A stretch of 64,000 nt of DNA from Ryuthela nishihirai (taxonomy: Eukaryota > Arthropoda > Arachnida > Araneae > Heptathelidae): the NCBI GenBank assembly GCA_038380435.1, contig JAWZYU010000024.1:53220613-53284612 (forward strand), written 5' to 3'. Positions 54,523 through 64,000 of the stretch are shown piece by piece. The notes under the pieces are model-generated. The model searched no databases. It was not told the DNA's origin and saw only the letters and a program-made list of their open reading frames with translations. The translations under genes were made by a program, and so were the position numbers. Positions within the stretch are counted from its first letter, which is position 1. Every line of letters starts with the position of its first letter.

Positions 54523-55206
54523 GTTACCGCTAAAGTGCAGAAATCAGTTATTCTACAGATTATCTAGGTATTGTGCAGATTAACTAGGGTGATCCGTTAA
54601 CGTGCGGAAAATTGTTTCATTTCTCAAATTAGTTCTCAAAATTGTTTCATTTCTCAAATCTAGGTAATCTGCAAATTACCTGGATAATCTGCACATTACC
54701 TACTAGGCACTCGTTAAAGTGAAAATAAGATCTTTGCTGGAACATCAGGAACGTTTCTGTACGCTTAAATTAACATAATGTTATTTATCTAGTGTCCGAG
54801 AGTAGAGTTGAAACCAGGGTCATCCCTCTGTCAACATGAATCAGTCGTCCGAATTATAAAAAACGCCCCCAAAATGAGCAGGCCAAGTGAGAACGAATCA
54901 TTTTAGTGATTCGTTATCAAGAATGAATCACTTTACCGATTCGTTCTCACTTGGCCTCCGCTCATCCGGGGCGTTTTTTATAATGCGGACGAGTGAATCA
55001 CGTGACACGAAGATTCATATTCGAGAGATTCACCACTATGAGAGAAACAAACTTTTGAACTTTAACGATACGGAAGCCGTTAATGTGCACATTACCTAGG
55101 TAAAATGCGGAAAACTCTTGATTCCGCACGTTAACGGAGCAAATCAGTTAATCTGCAGATTAGCTAGGTAATGTGCACATTAACGGCTTTCGAGCTTTAG
55201 CGGTAA
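54523..55206. mobile_element. foldback element with (G)TTACCGCTAAAG ends
   Basis: Left end GTTACCGCTAAAGTGCAG and right end CTTTAGCGGTAAT are inverted repeats inside TATATAT on both sides, a likely duplicated target. The subterminal parts share palindromic words (GTTAATCTGCAGATTA, CTAGGTAATGTGCACATTAA, CCGTTAACGTGCGG). A second hairpin element (54846-54991) lies inside. Confidence 0.6.
54846..54991. repeat. 146-bp hairpin nested in the foldback element
   Basis: Arms CGTCCGAATTATAAAAAACG and its near-reverse complement (ending GCGGACG at 54991) continue inward through CCAAGTGAGAACGAATC. Nearly the whole interval folds on itself. It may be a separate small MITE. Confidence 0.7.
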
Positions 55207-55376
55207 TATATATTGCAATGCAATAATTGTAAAATTTCGTTTATCACACTTACATTTTACACACTAGGTACCAATAAAGATAAGGCTAATTTGAAACCCT
55301 TATGCTCATAGCTAATAGTTAGAAACACGAGTTCTGGTGACGAAAACAGAATTTTTGCAGCTCTCCTCTTCCCACG

Positions 55377-55761
55377 GGGGCGGGGGTGGCTCAGTCGGTA
55401 GCTCGCCAGGCTCGTTATCTGTAGTTCCCAGGTTCGAGTCTCAGCTGGGTTAGCGTTGAGATTTATCTCCGCAAAATTTCCCCGCCCTGCCCACGGTCAG
55501 TAGGGGACACCGATGGGCTTGGAAAGGCCGCCGTCCGTCGGATGGGACGTTAAGCCGTGGCCCCGTGTACGGGAGAGCCATACCCTGTGCACGTTAAAGA
55601 ACACGCTGGATGGCCTTGACGGGAGGCTACCATCTGTCTCCCAACAGCTGTTCCAGTGGGTCCCCTCCCCCAAACTTCTCTGAGCCTTCGGGGTCCTTGT
55701 GACCTGGCCATTTAGCCCATGGTGTGCAAAAAAGTGCCGCTCAGAGGTAAAACAATCCAAT
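55377..55761 (+). mobile_element. SINE1, 12-bp target duplication with one mismatch
   Basis: CCTCTTCCCACG (55365-55376) and CCTCTTTCCACG (55762-55773) flank a complete copy. Confidence 0.94.
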
Positions 55762-55773
55762 CCTCTTTCCACG

Positions 55774-57172
55774 AACAAAAATGTCAAAGAACGATGTTTC
55801 TCTTCTCATATAAAACGACTGTTGGGTGAAAAGGTGTTCCTTTTATAACGTGGTAAGTCGTCTATTTGCTTCGTATACTATGACAAAACCAAAAAAAAAA
55901 AATTTCCTTCAAAATCTGTTACTTTTATTAAATATAAAAAATTTGATCATAATATTTGAAATAGCCTTAAGTCGAATACAATACTGTATTGCTTAATTAA
56001 ATGAGGTAGCAGTAAAGGCTTTCCCATCAATGTGAATATAAAATATCGGGACTAAAATAAATGGGAAGAGGTGAGGTTGAAATTTAGAATTGTTTCCTTC
56101 TAATTCAGATATATTTTTGTTCAAGTTTGAAATTAGTACCGCAAAAATTTATTAATGGTGAAATGAAAAAATTTATTGATTCATTGAAAAGGAATAAATA
56201 TGACCAAGTACTAATCAATTATTTTGATAGTACTAATCAATTATTAGTACCTGTCTAGGGTACATAGCCAAATTATTACTAGTGTCTTAAAGCATTATAT
56301 TACATATTCAATGATGGATGAATAGAGCAAAATAAGAGTTTCGCAGTAAAAAAAACTATATGATAACGATCATTGCGAACGGAATGAGAAGCCCTCCTAG
56401 GGAACTGAATAACACAGGCATTGCAAATTCAGGGAGCTGTACTGTCGCTGGGGCCCGTTAAGACTGCTAAAATATAAATCATTCACAGAGAAGTTTCGTA
56501 GTATAGTCTATATACCTCCACAATTGTGGATTTACCGTTCGTGGATTCGACTTTCACGGAAAATTTCCTGAGAATTAATTAGCCGATTGTGGGTCGATCA
56601 AGGCAATGCTGCAGAAAATAGGTTTTTGCTCAAATTTTGCTTAACATTAATTGAAAATTATCACCTAAACTTAAACAAATTATCACAATTTGTAGTTCCT
56701 CCAGTTAAGAGACCCAGAATAGTTTAATTCGACTCTAATTATTATAGATATTGCTATATGTCCATTAATATTTGTTTTTATAACATATCGTTGCAAATTT
56801 CATTTTCAAAAGGTGGCTACGAGCTTTAATTGTCTACGGCATTCTAGTTCCATGCTGTGAGTTTCCAATGTGATGATCGCTATCGCAAGATAACTATTTA
56901 TGTAAGTGAATATTACCGCTGAAAACATACACGTTGCTTTTTTTTTTTACCCCTTAATGCCGACAAAAGGACGGATTGCAGACCGTATAAGGTAGGTAAA
57001 AGAACTTTCCCTTTTTAAATACTTTTATTAAAGCATTTTGGTAAAAATTAAAATAGGCAGATTAATTTTAAGGAAAAAACTCATTATCTCCTAATGGTTA
57101 ACTGTGAGAACTCGGTAAATTAAAACTTGCATCGCATCAGTCCACCAAGAAAGTTGATGCTTTTCTGATGGA
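55774..57172. other. A+T-rich intron sequence
   Basis: No frame or repeat that I can support over 1.4 kb. Confidence 0.6.
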
Positions 57173-57372
57173 TCGTCCCATGGCCGAGTGGTTAGTACGC
57201 TTGGCTACTGATCTAAGGGACCTGGGTTCGAGCCGCGGGTAAGGCATGGATGTGTGTGTTGTTTTTCTGCTGAGGTCCTGCCATCCTCACAGACCTTCTA
57301 CTATGGCACATAAACTGACAGGCTCCTGTCAGACCTCTGTGGCAAGCAGCTGCTTGAGGGGGTATTTTTTTT
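57173..57372 (+). mobile_element. SINE2, complete
   Basis: Full copy (TGGCCGAGTGGTTAGTACGC, then GGTTCGAGCCGCGGG) ending in a T-rich tail. Confidence 0.9.
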
Positions 57373-57639
57373 TAGGCCGTCGAAGATATATGTAATTTGT
57401 TAATATGAAAAACAACTTTCTTAACTGGTAAATGAAATGATAGCCATTTGAGCCATATTATCTGGACTCTGAAGATAACAAACTAATTGTTCCTGATTAC
57501 AATTAAAGATATTTTCAAAATTTCAGCTTCTGATGTAAATAGCAAAATAGCCTTTCTAACATGGGAGGTCTGTAACGTTGGTCCGCGTTGAAAATTCGTA
57601 CAAATAGACGGAAAATGCGTTCTCATAACTACATCATCA

Positions 57640-58516
57640 TCATCATCCTCAAGCAGCCATGGGCTACGGAGGTCCAACCAGACCGTGCAATTTAGTTCTC
57701 CAAGCAAATCTATCCTGAGCTAAATCTACTGCATCTGGCCACTGCACACCAATTCTAACAAGGTCCTGTTTGACATTGTCTGCCCACTGCATCCTAGGTC
57801 TCCCCTTCTTTCTGAGGCCTTAAGGCACACTGTTCATAACCCTATTCGCCAATCTATAATTATTCATACGGGCAACATGGCCAAACCAACGGAGTCTCTC
57901 TCTGCACAATATGCTGCTTAAAGGAGGTTGCAAACTCCTTTGCCTAACCTCATCATTAGTTACAAAGTTGAACCACCTAATGCCCAAGATACTGCGTAAG
58001 CATCTGGAATCAAAAGCATCTAGTTTCCTGTTATCTTGTTTACAAAGTGTCCAAGTTTCACTACCATAACTAACTCTAGAAAGAACCAAACTATTATACA
58101 GTCTAATTTTAGTCTTTAGGTGTATACGCCTATTTCTCCACACTCTCCATAGGTTCTTAAAAGTCCCGGCAGCAATCCCTATTCGTCTGTTAATCTCATG
58201 CCGCACATCACCATTATCTGTTACATAGCTCCCAAGATAATTAAACTGTGACACCTGCTCAAGACTGCAACCATTCAGATTAACTGAATCACAGCCTGCC
58301 TGACCAATTTTCATCACTTTAGTTTTCTCTCTGTTTATAACCAAACCTACTCTACTACCAGTCTCATCAACAGCTCGAATGAAAGAGTTCATCTCATCAA
58401 CATCATTTGCCAAAAGGGCTAAATCATCAGCATAATCTAAATCAGAATTTTTCGTATCTCCAGCCCATTTAAGGCCAGAATCTTTCCCTTGAAGTGAATT
58501 TCGCATAACATAATCT
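57640..58516 (-). mobile_element. RTE LINE, 5'-truncated copy in the intron between exons F and G
   Basis: On the - strand from MRNSLQGKDSGLKWAG (58506) through YADD and LRWFGHVARMNN to the 3' end with a (GATGAT)n tail at about 57650-57640. The frame stops at NSVP (57820) where copy 50699 continues with KGLRKRGRP, so a small lesion breaks the last part. It truncates within a few codons of the copy at 50699. Confidence 0.88.
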
Positions 58517-59477
58517 ACATACTACAACGTTTTAAAAATAAAATTTCCTTCCGAGTTAGTTTTGTAAGAAAAATTAAAAATTTTGATGAGTAAAGAAATA
58601 TATTAATTTCCAATAATTTCGGTGATTTTGTTTTCATTGTTATCGGGTTTAAGTTCCGCTGCTGATCATTTTATGATTTTTTCTTTCTTTTTTGAATGGG
58701 TGAGGAGGAGTAATCGGAACTGGTTTAACTAATTAAACAATTTTTAAATCTCAGTCTTTTATGGAAACACTGAGCAGCAAGATGCGATCAGCTTTTTCCT
58801 GACCTTAAGGAAAACAATGAAGAAAACTGTGCTTAAATTCAAAATGATTTTTCCTACGAACATTATTCACTGTTCACGTGAGACAGGATTTTGCTCTAAA
58901 GCTTCTAGGCACGATAATATTCCATTGTTTCGTGAAATCCACTTCTTCGAAGAAAATAAGTTTTAAGATAAAGATCTTGGCACCATTTTCTCTGCACCGG
59001 ACAGAAATCCTCCAGCTGCATGAACGCATAAACGATTACTTATACCTAATGCAAAAGAAAAAAAAAAACGACTTGCAAAGGAGGCCACAGAGGGAATTGA
59101 ATTTTATTATCTAAAACCAACTTCAGATAAGGCTGAAAAATGGCATCATGTTCAATTCAAGTTATGTATAGTCATGGTGAAACGGATAATACTGGGTCAC
59201 GATTCACAACACAAATAATTTGCATATTGCTTTTTGAAAAAAAATATGGAAGATAACTAAACGTTTGCTCCCTTTAAACAAACTTCCTGAATTCCAAAAG
59301 AACCGTATGGAACTTGTTAAAACGTTAAAAACGGAGAATGTGTTATTGGAAATTATTCTTTAACATTTTTATTCTTTAACATTTCTTAATATAAAGTTTA
59401 GGACATTTGGATAGCATTAAGACGTTCAACACAGAGAAGCATTTTTGTCTGTCCTCCAAGTATGTGTATGTAAAAAA
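58517..59477. other. A+T-rich intron sequence
   Basis: Nothing recognised. Confidence 0.6.
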
Positions 59478-59692
59478 AAATAAAAATAAATACCCCCTCA
59501 AGCAGCTGCTTGCCACAGAGGTCTGACAGGAGCCTGTCATCAGTTTATATGCCACAGTAGGAGATCTGAGAGGATGGCAGGACCTCAGCAGAAAAACGAC
59601 ACACACATCCATGCCTAATCCGGGGCTCGAACCCAGGTCCCTTAGATCAGTAGCCAAGCGTGCTAACCACTCGGCCACGGGACGGGTGGGTA
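59478..59692 (-). mobile_element. SINE2, complete, inverted
   Basis: Tail AAAAATAAATACCCCCTC at the left and head CACTCGGCCACGGGACGGG at the right. Confidence 0.9.
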
Positions 59693-59999
59693 TTAAAATT
59701 TTCACGTGGTTCGAGAACTAGTAATTCGATTTATAGCAACTTATGTTCAATGCAGCAAAGAACTGGAAACACAAAAGGTGTTAGTATCGGGGAGGAGGGT
59801 GTGTGTGTGTTTGGGGGGGGGGGGCATCTGAGAATTAATATCGCAGCAAATCTTGATTAACCTTTGTTCAACGACTTTTTTTTCCATTAAAAGTTTTAAA
59901 ATTTTGGGAGGAAGTTTTCTGATTTGCTTCGATTAGACAAAATGTAACATTATTTTTAACATAATGTTCACTTTAGTAATTTTGCCTTTTTCCTTCCAG
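59693..59999. other. end of the intron before exon G
   Basis: Contains a G-run near 59813-59823 and the exon G pyrimidine tract. Confidence 0.55.
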
Positions 60000-60209
60000 T
60001 TGGCCTCGATTATATCGGCATAGGCCGCAACCTTGATTTTGCTCCTGGTGTGACGATGCAGACTTTCCGAGTGACTATTTTGGATGACCTGGGTCAGCCT
60101 GTGCTAGAAGGAACGGAGACATTTGAGCTCGTCTTGCGAATGCCCATGAATGCCGCTCTAGGCGAACCCAACCGAGCTGTCGTCTACATCAATGATTCGA
60201 CGTCGGATT
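60000..60209 (+). CDS. Frem2: FREM2-like exon G: rest of Calx-beta 3
   Basis: A 210-nt exon, phase 1-1, with acceptor CTTTTTCCTTCCAG and donor GTAAGT. It encodes [20 protein letters not shown], the calcium-site-like [20 protein letters not shown], then [11 protein letters not shown] and a closing [10 protein letters not shown] strand. This is among the most conserved FREM2 segments I know, and it finishes the third Calx-beta domain. Confidence 0.95.
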
Positions 60210-60469
60210 GTAAGTACCTTTCATTGTCTTCGACCGTCATTCAGAAGTTGCTGAAGGCTTGAGTGGGTGAATGGGAAGGGAGGGCTCAGAACGAACACAC
60301 GAGATCGTCAGTCATAGAACCAATCCAGCAAAACTCAATTTTTCAGCTAATTATTAAAATTTAAGTGTTTTACAGATAAAAAATTTATGACCAACATCAC
60401 GGTTATCTAACATTTACTACTGAAAGACGCATTGTATTTAAAGTACTTACCTGCTGGCCGTATTCTATA

Positions 60470-60518
60470 CTTTAAAGCGAGCAATTCTTGTATATTTGTA
60501 CGTATGTATGTATGTATG

Positions 60519-60549
<31 letters not shown>

Positions 60550-60698
60550 CTTTTATCTTGAAAACGGGCGTAAGGATATTGATGAAATGGAGTGAATCTA
60601 CCGTTTTCGGATGCGAGAAAGCGATTTAGCTAGGTCTCGACTTTGAGAAAACTCATTTAGGGGGTCATCCGGGGGTAACCCCTTTTCTCAGACCTGGA
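60470..60698 (+). mobile_element. possible Helentron-type end with TATG microsatellite
   Basis: TTTAAAGCGAGCAATTCTTG precedes (TATG)n, then TAACTTTTATCTTGAAAACG and GATATTGATGAAATGGAGTG. This combination resembles the 5' end of Helitron-like (Helentron) elements that carry a TATG run in many arthropod genomes. No replicase frame is visible. Confidence 0.4.
60503..60548 (+). repeat. (TATG)n microsatellite
   Basis: About eleven uninterrupted TATG units, giving the [11 protein letters not shown] frame artefact. Confidence 0.97.
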
Positions 60699-61051
60699 GG
60701 ATCTTTTTTGCATTTGAAGAATAAAATAATAATAATAAAAGGTGTGATGATGTTCCACCTAAGCCAATATGGACCATCCTTTCCAATTCTCATCGATGAA
60801 GTCTTCTGAAATTGCCTCGCCAATGAAAACTACGAAGGGATGAAGGGCCGAGCGATACTCGCGCCATTGAACAATTGTGGATCTTTTTTGCATTTGAAGA
60901 ATAAAATAATAATAATAATAATAAAAGGTGTGATGATGTTCCACCTGAGCCAATATGGACCATCTTTTCTAATTCTCATCGATGAAGTCTTCTGAAATTG
61001 TTTCGCCAATGAAAACTACGAAGGGATGAATATGCTATACTCTCGCCATTT
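60699..61051 (+). repeat. tandem duplication, period 180 bp
   Basis: GGATCTTTTTTGCATTTGAA starts at 60699 and again at 60879. The copies share an (AAT)n tract, GGTGTGATGATGTTCCACCT and TCATCGATGAAGTCTTCTG, with scattered substitutions and a longer AAT run in the second. I recognise no function. Confidence 0.9.
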
Positions 61052-61555
61052 CAACAAAGACGTCAGTAAGATCAACGCCGAGATCATCGAGCAGCTGATT
61101 CGTCTTACATTTTTAGTCTTGATGATTTTCGCTTAGTATTATAATCTTTGCAAATAACATACCAAAATACAAAATTCTGTATGCACAGCAAGTTTATCAC
61201 TCAGCCCACCTTTACCGAGCAAAGTCGGTCTTCCAGGTATTCTATCTTAGGCACTAACGCACGGGTGCATTACAGAAGATTAAGCATTTCTCTAAAACTT
61301 ATGCCTTTGCAATGTTCCGATTCTTTAAGCACAAGCCCACCACTAAGAATTGAACAAAGTTTAAGAACACTATTTAACATTCTAATATTACATATTAATT
61401 CCATAATATTTGTTTCAAATATATTCTATACACCAGGATCTGGTACCAGTCCGGTACAAGATTCAGGCCAGGAAATTTAGCATAAACGGCCCACATATAC
61501 CAGCCGAAGAAAAAGTACTGCATTAGAAGCAAAATCTAATTTTCGTTTGATCTAT
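61052..61555. other. A+T-rich intron sequence
   Basis: Nothing recognised. Confidence 0.6.
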
Positions 61556-61674
61556 CGTAACGGCCCACCGGGAAATTCCCGGTAACCCAAAGTCGGACTG
61601 GCCACCAGGGAATTCCCGGTAGCCGAAGGTCGGACTGGCCACCGAGAAATTCCCGATAGCCAGTCCGACCTTGT
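61556..61674 (+). repeat. GC-rich minisatellite, unit about 37 bp, three copies
   Basis: Units built on GGGAAATTCCCGGTA..CCGAAGGTCGGACTGGCCACC (spacing about 37 bp) inside A+T-rich DNA. Each unit has a GGGAATTCCC palindrome core. Confidence 0.85.
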
Positions 61675-62679
61675 TGCACATAAATACAGATATCAAGAAT
61701 CAATGTCTCCCAATTTTGTACTATATACATGTAATATATATATATATAAATATACAGGGAGCCCGAGAGCCCTCCCCCGATTCTAATATTTATTTAATAA
61801 GACTTTAAATACAATTAAAAACTTTTAACAAATATTGATTTGAATATAATTTTAGTCTGCCATTTACACTTAAAATTTAATTCCATTAAGATTCTCGTAT
61901 TGATAATGTTAGCCTAAATAAACACTTGTATTATTTCCTTAATCTTTAACTATTTTTAAAATTATTTAAATAAAAACTTCAAATTGTCTCCTGTAATAGT
62001 ATAACCAAAGAATGTAGAGGGAGAAGAAGTTAAGCTTCCATAGAGATTAATGTAAAATCGAGTATCGTGCATTTGGCGTAGAGGTGAAACGAACATTACA
62101 GGGGATGAACGCTTTTGTAATTACATATTACTGTCAACTTCCATTCTCTTCGCTTTTCCTATGTAATAATTTCCCATTGATATCCTTGCAGAGTATTAAT
62201 ATCAATTCTGTTTCCTGTTTCTATGCAACCAACAAAACTCTTAATTGTAATAATTTATTCTATAAATTAACTTCAGGCTAATTTCAAATCTTCTCTATCC
62301 GTTCAATTTATAATTGTTCATTCAACGAAAAATAATTCCAATGGAGAAAATAAACCTTTATTAAACTCATATTATTTTTTTTCAAATACAAAGTGCAGTT
62401 ACCTTTTTCCTTTTTTAAAATATAAATTTTTTGATGCATAAATCCTTTGCCCCTTATTGTTTGCTTCCCAGCTTAAACAAATGCACGATACGAATCGAAA
62501 CACCACTTGAGGTCGCCACTTACGCTTTGTCAAAGCTGAACTTCTTTTCCTTATACGTTCTTTGGTATAACTATGAATTATTAAATTAGTGAAACTGCTC
62601 ATAAAGAATGCATAAAATAAAGAAACATATAATTAAGGCAAGTGGATGAAATGCCATTTATGATTCTCCAAATAGGGAA
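61675..62679. other. A+T-rich intron sequence
   Basis: A short (TA)n run near 61735-61748. Nothing else recognised. Confidence 0.6.
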
Positions 62680-63065
62680 GGGGCGGGGGTGGCTCAGTCG
62701 GTAGCGCGCCAGGCTCGTAATCTGTAGTTCCCAGGTTCGAGTCCCAGCTGGGTCAGCGTTGAGATTTATCTCCGCAAAATTCCCCGCCCTGCCCACGGTC
62801 AGTAGGGGACACCGATGGGCTTGGAAAGGTCGCCGTCCGTCGGATGGGACGTTAAGCCGTGGTTCCGTGTGCGGGAGAGCCATACCCTGTGCACGTTAAA
62901 GAACACGCTGGATGGCCTTGACGGGAGGCTACCATCTGTCTCCCAACAGCTGTTTCAGTGTGTCCCCTCCCCCAACCTTCTCTGAGCCTTCGGGGTCCAT
63001 GTGACCTGGCCATTTAGCCTATGGTGTGCAAAAAAGTGCCGCTCAGAGGAAAAACAACCCAACCT
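62680..63065 (+). mobile_element. SINE1, complete, in the intron before exon H
   Basis: Complete sense-orientation copy. Only a short AATAG match on both sides. Confidence 0.92.
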
Positions 63066-63374
63066 AATAGCAAGTTCAGCTATCCACCACCAGCAATAAG
63101 AATTGCTGTTACTGGTTTTCGGCTATTATGTTGGGGAATTCTCCTGTGTAATGTAAAGATATCTTCACATAAGCATTTAATGGAAAGATATTCACGCTGC
63201 AGTTGAAGTAACCGAAGACATCAGGTGGACAGTTGCCACTTAAACGATCCGTAATATATCAACAAAAGTAAAGGGATTAAGTGTAAATATTGAACTTCGA
63301 AAAAGTCCCATATTGTCAAAACTGATTCTAATATTTCTTAAGTGTTCATAATTCTTTCCCGTGTTCTCCTGTAG
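63066..63374. other. end of the intron before exon H
   Basis: Nothing recognised apart from the acceptor tract. Confidence 0.6.
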
Positions 63375-63572
63375 TGCCCAAGTTTCAGTTCAAAGAGCCA
63401 ACTTACCTGGTGTTTGAAAATGACAGTAAAGTGAACGCCATTGTCTTCCGCTCAGGCGATCTGAAGCACTTCGCCACTGTCCGTTGCTACACGCGCCAGG
63501 ACACGGCCAAGGTCATGGACGACTTCGACGAGAGACCGGATACAGACGATTCTCTGATTGTGTTTGCCGCAG
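63375..63572 (+). CDS. Frem2: FREM2-like exon H: start of Calx-beta 4
   Basis: A 198-nt exon, phase 1-1, with acceptor CCGTGTTCTCCTGTAG and donor GTGAGT. It encodes LPKFQFKEPTYLVFENDSKV, then VRCYTRQDTAKVMDDFDERP and TDDSLIVFAAG. VRCYTRQ and F-x-E-R-P-x-T-D fit the fourth Calx-beta domain of FREM2. The rest of that domain lies outside the window. A foldback MITE begins 20 nt past the donor. Confidence 0.93.
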
Positions 63573-63591
63573 GTGAGTGCAATAAGGAATC

Positions 63592-63798
63592 GTACAGTCG
63601 CTCAAAAAAGTATCCGAACACTGTGGGTGATTACAGATTTCAGAAAAAATACCTGGCAACGATTTTTTTAGAAATCGGTGATCTGGCAACCTTCGTGTCA
63701 CGTGACACGAAGGTTGCCAGATCACTCATTTCTAAAAAAATCGTTGCCAGATATTTTTTCTGAATTCTGTAATCAACCATAGTGTTCGGATATTTTTT
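63592..63798. mobile_element. foldback MITE 20 nt after the exon H donor
   Basis: Starts GTACAGTCGCTCAAAAAAG, folds around CACGTGACACGAAGGTTGCC near 63702, and returns to GTGTTCGGATATTTTTT, where the right end is eroded. It lies at the very start of a FREM2 intron, so a strong hairpin would form close to the 5' splice site in the transcript. Confidence 0.85.
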
Positions 63799-63838
63799 AA
63801 TATATATAATGCGTATGAATATATAATGCAATGAATAT

Positions 63839-64000
63839 GGAGCGTGTGCAGTTACCGTTCACAGCAAACTGGAGCGGTTGCGGTTAATGTTCACAGCACA
63901 TTGGATCGTGTGGGCTCACTCACGGAAATATTGAGCGTGTGCAGTTACCGTTCACAGCAAACTGGAGCATGTGCAGTAACTGCACACGCTCCAGTTTGCT
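63839..64000 (-). mobile_element. Tc1-like MITE, internal palindromic part, runs off the window
   Basis: GGAGCGTGTGCAGTTACCGT and CACTCACGGAAATATTGAGC, then the GTGCAGTAACTGCAC palindrome, in the reverse orientation of the family, with one degenerate repetition at 63875-63905. Confidence 0.75.

Larger units (their letters stand above)
21545..63572 (+). other. Frem2: FREM2-like gene, internal segment of eight exons
   Basis: Eight exons on one strand splice into one uninterrupted 467-codon frame. The protein reads as the end of a CSPG repeat followed by Calx-beta domains. Order, spacing and motifs ([64 protein letters not shown]) match what I know of vertebrate FREM2 better than FRAS1. In vertebrates FREM2 is a single-pass membrane/extracellular-matrix protein that acts with FRAS1 and FREM1 in epithelial basement-membrane adhesion; that role is carried over here by homology only. 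Introns measure 24984, 2458, 1042, 1192, 1258, 6528 and 3165 bp. The signal peptide, the other CSPG repeats, Calx-beta 5 and the transmembrane tail are not in the window. Confidence 0.9.

Noticed and set aside
12758..59692. tRNA genes at the many A-box/B-box pairs
   Set aside because: The tRNA-like parts are fused to SINE bodies and repeated with target duplications. None has a complete acceptor stem ending as a mature tRNA.
5067..63206. Dozens of 60-130-residue frames such as MALPHTGPRLNVPSDGRR, MGCFTSERHFFAHHGLNG and MARSHGPRRLREGWG
   Set aside because: All are frames through SINE1 copies. They recur wherever a SINE1 lies, in whatever orientation it has, and end at the element borders.
21545..63572. 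Assignment to FRAS1 instead of FREM2
   Set aside because: FRAS1 shares the CSPG and Calx-beta architecture, but the specific strings ([33 protein letters not shown]) are those I associate with FREM2. A protein search would settle it.

Overview
This is eukaryotic, animal nuclear DNA: A+T-rich, intron-dominated and densely packed with transposons. The only host gene I can support is on the + strand. It is an internal stretch of a FREM2-like gene, which encodes a Fraser-complex extracellular-matrix/membrane protein. Eight exons lie at 21545-21634, 46619-46765, 49224-49454, 50497-50622, 51815-52063, 53322-53471, 60000-60209 and 63375-63572. They total 1401 nt (467 codons), all start and end in phase 1, and all have AG/GT splice borders. 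Spliced in order they encode the end of the last CSPG repeat, three complete Calx-beta domains and the start of a fourth. Upstream and downstream exons lie outside the window. R1-type and RTE-type LINEs, two tRNA-derived SINE families and the gene content fit an arthropod, probably a chelicerate, but that placement is inference.

Layout. 266-3790 holds a nearly full-length but broken RTE-type LINE (- strand). 4085-11183 is dominated by a Tc1/mariner-like foldback MITE and by a 300-bp satellite (about ten units, 8308-11183) made of it, lying inside a SINE. 11.2-21.5 kb holds SINE copies, a duplicated SINE locus (11492-11952 and 13971-14396) and a hAT-like element filled with a degenerate minisatellite (15594-17132). 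The 25-kb first intron (21.6-46.6 kb) holds a piggyBac-like MITE nested in an old SINE, a four-copy SINE tandem array (27.06-28.73 kb), a 549-bp-armed inverted repeat (29.2-30.9 kb), the 5' part of an R1-like LINE (about 33.27-35.08 kb) and a mariner transposase relic (about 42.96 kb). From 46.6 kb onward the exons are closer together, and several introns carry a transposon soon after the splice donor.

The dominant repeat, called SINE1 here, is a roughly 385-bp tRNA-headed SINE. I find about 40 copies or fragments, roughly a fifth of the window, many with perfect 10-13-bp target-site duplications (TSDs). SINE2 is a shorter Ser/Leu-tRNA-like SINE with a (TATT)n tail. Nearly all sizeable open frames outside the LINEs and the FREM2 exons come from SINE1, SINE2 or the MITE satellite and are not genes.

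The most interesting structures are the ways SINE1 has multiplied: single insertions, a dimer insertion, a two-SINE composite that carried 97 bp of flank, tandem duplication together with its own 5' flank, locus duplication and a large inverted duplication. Also notable are a satellite born from a MITE inside a SINE, and the strict phase-1, short/long exon pairing of the Calx-beta domains.
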